A DNA stretch of 10,448 nt from Lysobacterales bacterium (GTDB taxonomy: Bacteria > Pseudomonadota > Gammaproteobacteria > Xanthomonadales > Xanthomonadaceae). Location: NCBI GenBank assembly GCA_020442545.1, contig JAGRJX010000172.1:1-10448 (forward strand). Direction: 5' to 3'. The position numbers and the translations under genes were made by a program. This document shows, piece by piece, positions 7,277 through 10,448 of this stretch (position 1 is the stretch's first letter; every line of letters begins with the position of its first letter). Below the pieces are notes generated by a model. The model was not told where the DNA came from. It did no database searches and worked only from the letters and a program-made list of their open reading frames with translations.

Positions 7277-7732
7277 ATGATCCAGCGCTTGTCCCGCCCT
7301 GTCCAACCCCGTCAACATTCCAGCGGTTTCACCTTGCTGGAAGTCGTGGTCGTGGTCGCCATCCTCGCCATCCTTGCTGCCGTTGTGGTGCCGCAGTTCC
7401 TGGATCGGCCGGGCGAGGCGCGACAGGTTCGCGCGAAGCAGGACATTGCCGCCGTGGTCACTGCGCTGAACCTGTACCGTCTCGACAACTACCGCTATCC
7501 CAGCACCGACCAGGGGCTGGAGGCGCTGGTCGAGAAACCGGCCGGTTCGCCGCCAGCCGACAACTGGCGCTCCGGCGGCTACCTGCAGCGGCTGCCGGTC
7601 GATCCCTGGGGCAAGCCCTATCGCTACCTCAATCCCGGACGCCACGGCGATATCGACGTCTACAGCCTCGGCGCCGACGCGCGCGCTGGCGGCGAGGGCG
7701 AGGATGCCGACGTCGGCAACTGGGAAGGCTGA
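7277..7732 (+). CDS. gspG: Type II secretion major pseudopilin GspG
   Basis: Main subunit of the T2SS pseudopilus, a periplasmic filament thought to push exoproteins through the outer-membrane secretin. Made as an inner-membrane prepilin, cut and N-methylated by the prepilin peptidase. The 151-residue product has a 17-residue leader ending in Gly, cleavage before FTLLE (Glu at +5), a hydrophobic helix (VVVVVAILAILAAVVVPQF), then the GspG consensus: RPGEARQVRAKQDI, YRLDNYRYPSTDQGLEALVEKP, LPVDPWGKPYRYLNPG, and a C-terminal calcium-loop region (SLGADARAGGEGEDADVGNW). The ATG at 7277 is preferred over an in-frame ATG at 7232, which would add 15 residues and an unusually long leader; the ribosome-binding site at 7277 is weak (GAGA), so this start is not certain. 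It opens the pseudopilin operon in this window. Confidence 0.95.
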   Translation: MIQRLSRPVQPRQHSSGFTLLEVVVVVAILAILAAVVVPQFLDRPGEARQVRAKQDIAAVVTALNLYRLDNYRYPSTDQGLEALVEKPAGSPPADNWRSGGYLQRLPVDPWGKPYRYLNPGRHGDIDVYSLGADARAGGEGEDADVGNWEG

Positions 7733-7757
7733 CCATCCGTCCCAGCGGAAACCGGTA

Positions 7758-8261
7758 ATGGCGCAGCGTGGTCTCAGTCTGCTGGAAGTGCTGGTGGTGA
7801 TAGCCATCGTTGCCGCATTGCTGGCAGCGCTGACCCTCAGCTTCGGCGGCAGTGCTTCACGGCGTCTGGAAAACAGAGCGCGCCGTGCCCAGGCGTTGAT
7901 CGAACTGGCCTGCGACCGCGCCAGCCTCAGCGGTAGCGACATGGGCATCCGTGTCGGCGAGAGCCAACTGGAATTCGGCTTTATCGATGCCGTCGGCTGG
8001 CATCCCGTCGCCGGTGCGGACAGCGGCGATCCACTACGACCGCGCAGCCTGGGCGATGCCGTCACCGTGCGCCTGCAGCGCGACGGTCGCGAGTTGCGTC
8101 TGGGTGACGTAGCCGCCGGTCCGCAGCTGGCCTGCCTGGGCTCGGGTGAGCTCACGCCCTTCGTGCTGGAGTTTCGTTCCGACGATAGCGACGACGCCTG
8201 GCGACTGCGCGGCGATGCGTTGCGACGTCTCACGCTGGAACGCATCGATGCGTCGCGCTGA
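7758..8261 (+). CDS. gspH: Type II secretion minor pseudopilin GspH
   Basis: Minor subunit of the T2SS pseudopilus that joins the tip complex to the GspG shaft. The 167-residue product has a very short leader (MAQRG), a prepilin cleavage site before LSLLE with Glu at +5, and one hydrophobic helix (VLVVIAIVAALLAALTLSF), followed by a poorly conserved periplasmic domain rich in beta-type sequence and holding two cysteines. The ATG at 7758 is chosen because it puts the cleavage motif directly after a basic leader and has GGAA seven bases upstream; an in-frame start at 7704 would overlap gspG. It lies 25 bases after gspG and overlaps gspI by 14. The GspH name rests on position between G and I plus the methylation motif, since this domain is weakly conserved. 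Confidence 0.86.
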   Translation: MAQRGLSLLEVLVVIAIVAALLAALTLSFGGSASRRLENRARRAQALIELACDRASLSGSDMGIRVGESQLEFGFIDAVGWHPVAGADSGDPLRPRSLGDAVTVRLQRDGRELRLGDVAAGPQLACLGSGELTPFVLEFRSDDSDDAWRLRGDALRRLTLERIDASR

Positions 8262-8634
8262 CCATCGCTGTCACGCCGGCTTCACCCTGCTTGAAGTGCT
8301 GGTTGCGCTGCTGATCCTCGCCGTGCTGATGGCGGCGCTGATCCGCGGCGTCGGCCTGGAAGCGCGTGCGCTGGCCGCGCAGCGCGACAGCACGTTGGCG
8401 CTGTGGGTGGCCTCCAACCGCATCGCCGAAATCCGACTCGGACCCGGGGCCGCGCCGCTGGGTCGCAGCAACGGTCGCGCGCGCATGGGTGGTCGTGACT
8501 GGAGCTGGCGCGCCGAGGTCAGCGGCACCGAAGTTGCCGGCATCCAGCGCATCCGCGTCAGCGTGTTCGAGGATGATTCGGCGCGTGATCCGGTCGCGAC
8601 GCTGGAAGGCTTCGACGGCGGAGATCTGCGCTGA
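8248..8634 (+). CDS. gspI: Type II secretion minor pseudopilin GspI
   Basis: Minor pseudopilin that forms the pseudopilus tip with GspJ and GspK and is thought to nucleate the filament. The 128-residue product, normal for GspI, has an 11-residue leader ending HAG, cleavage before FTLLE (Glu +5), the hydrophobic helix VLVALLILAVLMAALI, then the GspI pattern of a long helix leading into WVASNRIAEIRL, followed by GRDWSWRAEV. The ATG at 8248 is preferred over the 8146 start because it lies just before the basic leader with GGAA seven bases upstream. It overlaps the end of gspH by 14 bases and shares one base with the gspJ start, so translation is probably coupled along the operon. Confidence 0.93.
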   Translation: MRRADHRCHAGFTLLEVLVALLILAVLMAALIRGVGLEARALAAQRDSTLALWVASNRIAEIRLGPGAAPLGRSNGRARMGGRDWSWRAEVSGTEVAGIQRIRVSVFEDDSARDPVATLEGFDGGDLR

Positions 8635-9239
8635 TGCGTACACGGCGGCAAAGCGGCTTTACTCTCCTCGAACTGCTGGTGGCGGTGGCGCTGTTCGCCG
8701 TGGTCGTGGTGCTGGCCTACGGCGGCCTCGACCAGATCGCGCGGCAGGGCAGTGATCTCGAAGCCGAGTCAGAACGGCTGGCCGACGTGCAGCGCGCGGT
8801 GGATCGGTTGGTCAGCGACCTGCGCGCGGCGGCACCGCGCCCGGTGCGTGACGCCAGCGTCGGACGCCTGCCGCCACTGTCCGGTGACCCGCAGCAGATC
8901 GAGTTCACCCGTGCCGGCTACGGCAACCGCCTCGCCGCGCCGCGCGCGGAGCTCGAGCGTGTCGGTTACCGGCTGGAAGGCGACAATCTGCAGCGGCTGC
9001 ACTACGCGGCACTGGACCGATCGTCGCCGCTGCCGTTGCGTCGCGATGCGCTGCTCGACGGCGTCGAGGCATTGCGCTTCGCCTACCGCGATGCCGCCGG
9101 ACGAACGCTGTCCGCGTGGCCGGAGTCAAGGCAGGCCGACGACCGCCTGCCGGCCGCGGTCGTTGTCCACTTGCAACTGGACGACTACGGCGAGATCGAA
9201 CGCCTGGTCGAATTGCCACAGGGTGGGGCGCAGCCATGA
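8634..9239 (+). CDS. gspJ: Type II secretion minor pseudopilin GspJ
   Basis: Minor pseudopilin of the GspI-J-K tip complex. The 201-residue product has an 8-residue basic leader (MRTRRQSG), cleavage before FTLLE (Glu +5), a hydrophobic helix (LLVAVALFAVVVVLAYGGL), then the GspJ-type long helix with a run of acidic and Arg residues leading to LVSDLRAAAPRPVRD, which matches the 'DL.Q...RPVRD' family pattern. Its ATG overlaps the gspI stop (TGATG) by one base and its stop overlaps the gspK ATG by four bases (ATGA), so expression is tied to its neighbours. Length and motif match the family; a firm call. Confidence 0.93.
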   Translation: MRTRRQSGFTLLELLVAVALFAVVVVLAYGGLDQIARQGSDLEAESERLADVQRAVDRLVSDLRAAAPRPVRDASVGRLPPLSGDPQQIEFTRAGYGNRLAAPRAELERVGYRLEGDNLQRLHYAALDRSSPLPLRRDALLDGVEALRFAYRDAAGRTLSAWPESRQADDRLPAAVVVHLQLDDYGEIERLVELPQGGAQP

Positions 9240-10174
9240 CCGGGCGTCGACGTAAGCCAACGCATCAGCGTGGCGTCGCCTTGCTGGCCGCCTTGCTGGT
9301 AGTGGCCGTCGGCCTGCTGCTGCTGGCGGCGCTGCTGCAGACGGGCGACATGCAGCGCGCGCGCAGCGGCTACCTGCTGCGCCATGAACAGGCCTGGCAG
9401 CTGGCGCGCGGCATGGAAGCCTGGGGAGCGCGCATCCTTCGCGAAGCCAGGCAGCGCAGTGATGGCGTGGACAGTCTTGATGATCCGTGGCTGCAGCCGA
9501 TCGCGCCGGTTCCGCTGCCGGCGGGGCAGATCAGCGGTCGCCTGATTGATCGCGGCGGATGCTTCAACGTCAATTCGCTGCTGCGAGTGGATGGCAGTGA
9601 CGACCCGCTGGCGGCGGCGCGACTGAAGCGCCTGCTGCGTGCCGCCAGCCTGCCGGAATCGCTGCTGCCGACCCTGCAGGATTGGGTGGACCCCGATTTC
9701 AGCCCGCGTGCCTCCGGTGCCGAGGACGCGACCTATCGCGGTCGACCCCCCGGCTATCTTGCCGCCAATGCGCCCATGCTTGACCTCAGCGAACTGCGGC
9801 TGTTGAACGGTGTCGACAACGCCACCTACGCGCGACTGCGAAGCCTCCTCTGCGCGCTGCCACAGGACGCCGCCATCAACCTCAACACCGCGCCAATCGA
9901 GGTGTGGATGGCGCTGGATGAGCGCGTCACTGCAGCCATGGCCCGGCAGCTGTCGATGGACGGTCACGCGCGCTACGGCGGGATCGATGCCATCCGTGCC
10001 GCACTGAAGCGACAGGGCGTGGAGGGCGTGAGTCTGGAAGGCTGCAGCGTCGGTACCCGTTATTTTCGCGCCTCGATCCTGGTAGAAGCCGACGCCACGC
10101 CGTACCGCTTCGGCGCGCTGCTGCGCCGGGACAAGAACGGCGTCGCGGTGCTGCGCCGCTGGCAGGGTGACTGA
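9236..10174 (+). CDS. gspK: Type II secretion minor pseudopilin GspK
   Basis: Largest minor pseudopilin, capping the pseudopilus tip together with GspI and GspJ. The 312-residue product has a 13-residue basic leader ending RG, cleavage before VALLA, and a long hydrophobic segment (about 14-35). The +5 residue is Ala rather than Glu, a known hallmark of GspK. The large periplasmic domain shows GspK signatures: GGCFNVNSL, DWVDPD followed by GAEDATY, YLAANAPMLDLSELRLL and INLNTAP. The ATG at 9236 is chosen because it puts the leader directly before the helix and overlaps gspJ by four bases (ATGA); an upstream in-frame start at 9116 would give a long leader lying within gspJ. Three cysteines are present. 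The next gene, gspL, lies 56 bases further on. Confidence 0.95.
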   Translation: MTGRRRKPTHQRGVALLAALLVVAVGLLLLAALLQTGDMQRARSGYLLRHEQAWQLARGMEAWGARILREARQRSDGVDSLDDPWLQPIAPVPLPAGQISGRLIDRGGCFNVNSLLRVDGSDDPLAAARLKRLLRAASLPESLLPTLQDWVDPDFSPRASGAEDATYRGRPPGYLAANAPMLDLSELRLLNGVDNATYARLRSLLCALPQDAAINLNTAPIEVWMALDERVTAAMARQLSMDGHARYGGIDAIRAALKRQGVEGVSLEGCSVGTRYFRASILVEADATPYRFGALLRRDKNGVAVLRRWQGD

Positions 10175-10213
10175 TCAGGCGAGCTGGCCGTGGCTCATTG
10201 CCGCGACATGGCT

Positions 10214-10222
10214 TGATACAAT
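10214..10222 (+). promoter_or_regulatory. Extended -10 promoter-like element before gspL
   Basis: TGATACAAT (TGn plus the hexamer TACAAT, five of six matches to TATAAT) lies in the 56-base gap after gspK and ends eight bases before the gspL ATG. No good -35 is at 16-18 bases, but an extended -10 can work without one. Initiation six to eight bases downstream of the hexamer would fall at 10228-10230, giving a transcript with essentially no leader. Confidence 0.42.
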
Positions 10223-10230
10223 CCGGACCA

Positions 10231-10448
10231 ATGTCGCGCCGCTTTCTGATCCACCTCACTCCCGACCACAACGCTGCCGATGGCATCGGTGCGTGTTGGC
10301 GTCGGCTGGATGTCGAATCGGCCACGCAAGCGGGTCTGCCGGCCAGTGTCGGCAAAGCGGACGACATCACCGTGCTGGTCGGCGGCGAATGGACGCTGCT
10401 GCTCCGCTCGCCGGTCTTGCCGGGTTCGCGCAGCCAGCGCGAGCAGGC
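10231..10448 (+). CDS. gspL: Type II secretion inner-membrane platform protein GspL (3' partial)
   Basis: The first 72 residues of a GspL-type protein, cut by the right edge. GspL is a bitopic inner-membrane component whose cytoplasmic actin-like domain binds the ATPase GspE and whose periplasmic part pairs with GspM. The visible part begins MSRRFLIHLTPD and continues through ITVLVGGEWTLLLRSPVLPG, which matches the start of the GspL cytoplasmic domain (the 'vvvLvPg..v.l..v.lP' pattern). Its place directly after gspK in the usual order G-H-I-J-K-L supports the call. No Shine-Dalgarno match precedes the ATG at 10231, while a -10-like element lies eight bases upstream. The transmembrane segment and periplasmic domain would lie beyond the window. 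Confidence 0.8.
   Translation, partial: MSRRFLIHLTPDHNAADGIGACWRRLDVESATQAGLPASVGKADDITVLVGGEWTLLLRSPVLPGSRSQREQ

Noticed and set aside
7190..8245. Open minus-strand frame continuing the bioA frame far upstream (up to about 806 codons in total).
   Set aside because: BioA sequence begins at the ATG at 7189. The extension is antisense to gspG and gspH, Arg/Ser/Ala-rich, and has no recognisable motif; long open frames are common by chance at this GC content.
9236..9300. Missing Glu +5 in GspK as a sign of a degraded pseudopilin.
   Set aside because: Lack of Glu at +5 is normal for GspK, and the rest of the protein is intact.
9185..9967. 260-codon minus-strand open frame opposite gspK.
   Set aside because: Gln/Arg-rich without domain motifs, and antisense to a clear GspK with well-matched signatures.

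Overview
The window looks like chromosomal core DNA of a GC-rich gammaproteobacterium. The dense, GC-rich coding, the PilL/ChpA-ChpB-ChpC chemosensory block, the rsmE-bioA pair and a GspG-to-GspL type II secretion cluster together suggest a Xanthomonadales (Lysobacterales)-like organism; that placement is inferred from protein families and gene order, not from a marker gene. There are ten genes: eight complete, one cut at its 5' end by the left edge and one cut at its 3' end by the right edge. No RNA gene, CRISPR array, insertion sequence or gap longer than 90 bases is visible.

Region 1 (1-5055, + strand) is the downstream half of a type IV pilus chemosensory (Chp/Pil-Chp) operon. It holds a CheA-type hybrid histidine kinase (chpA/pilL, 5' partial), a CheB-type methylesterase (chpB) whose receiver domain looks inactive and is joined to the catalytic domain by an unusually long acidic linker, and a CheW-like adaptor (chpC). 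The chpA stop overlaps the chpB GTG start, and chpC follows chpB by 30 bases, so the three are probably co-transcribed. Upstream partners (pilG, pilH, pilI, pilJ) would be expected to the left of the window.

Region 2 (5082-7189, - strand) is a two-gene unit read bioA then rsmE, five bases apart: the biotin-pathway DAPA aminotransferase and the 16S rRNA m3U1498 methyltransferase. It converges on chpC (26 bases between stops) and diverges from gspG (87 bases between starts).

Region 3 (7277-10448, + strand) is a tightly packed type II secretion pseudopilus operon: gspG (major pseudopilin), gspH, gspI, gspJ and gspK (minor pseudopilins), then the start of gspL (inner-membrane platform). The H/I, I/J and J/K genes overlap by 14, 1 and 4 bases. 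gspE and gspF, which often precede gspG, are not here. gspL sits 56 bases after gspK behind an extended -10-like motif placed so close to its ATG that a leaderless transcript is possible.

No undescribed system is evident: every gene belongs to a recognised family. The points most worth a second look are the chpB architecture (pseudo-receiver plus linker of about 335 residues), the tandem repeat in the chpA linker, the N-box substitution in the ChpA ATPase domain, the split T2SS cluster, and the possible leaderless gspL.
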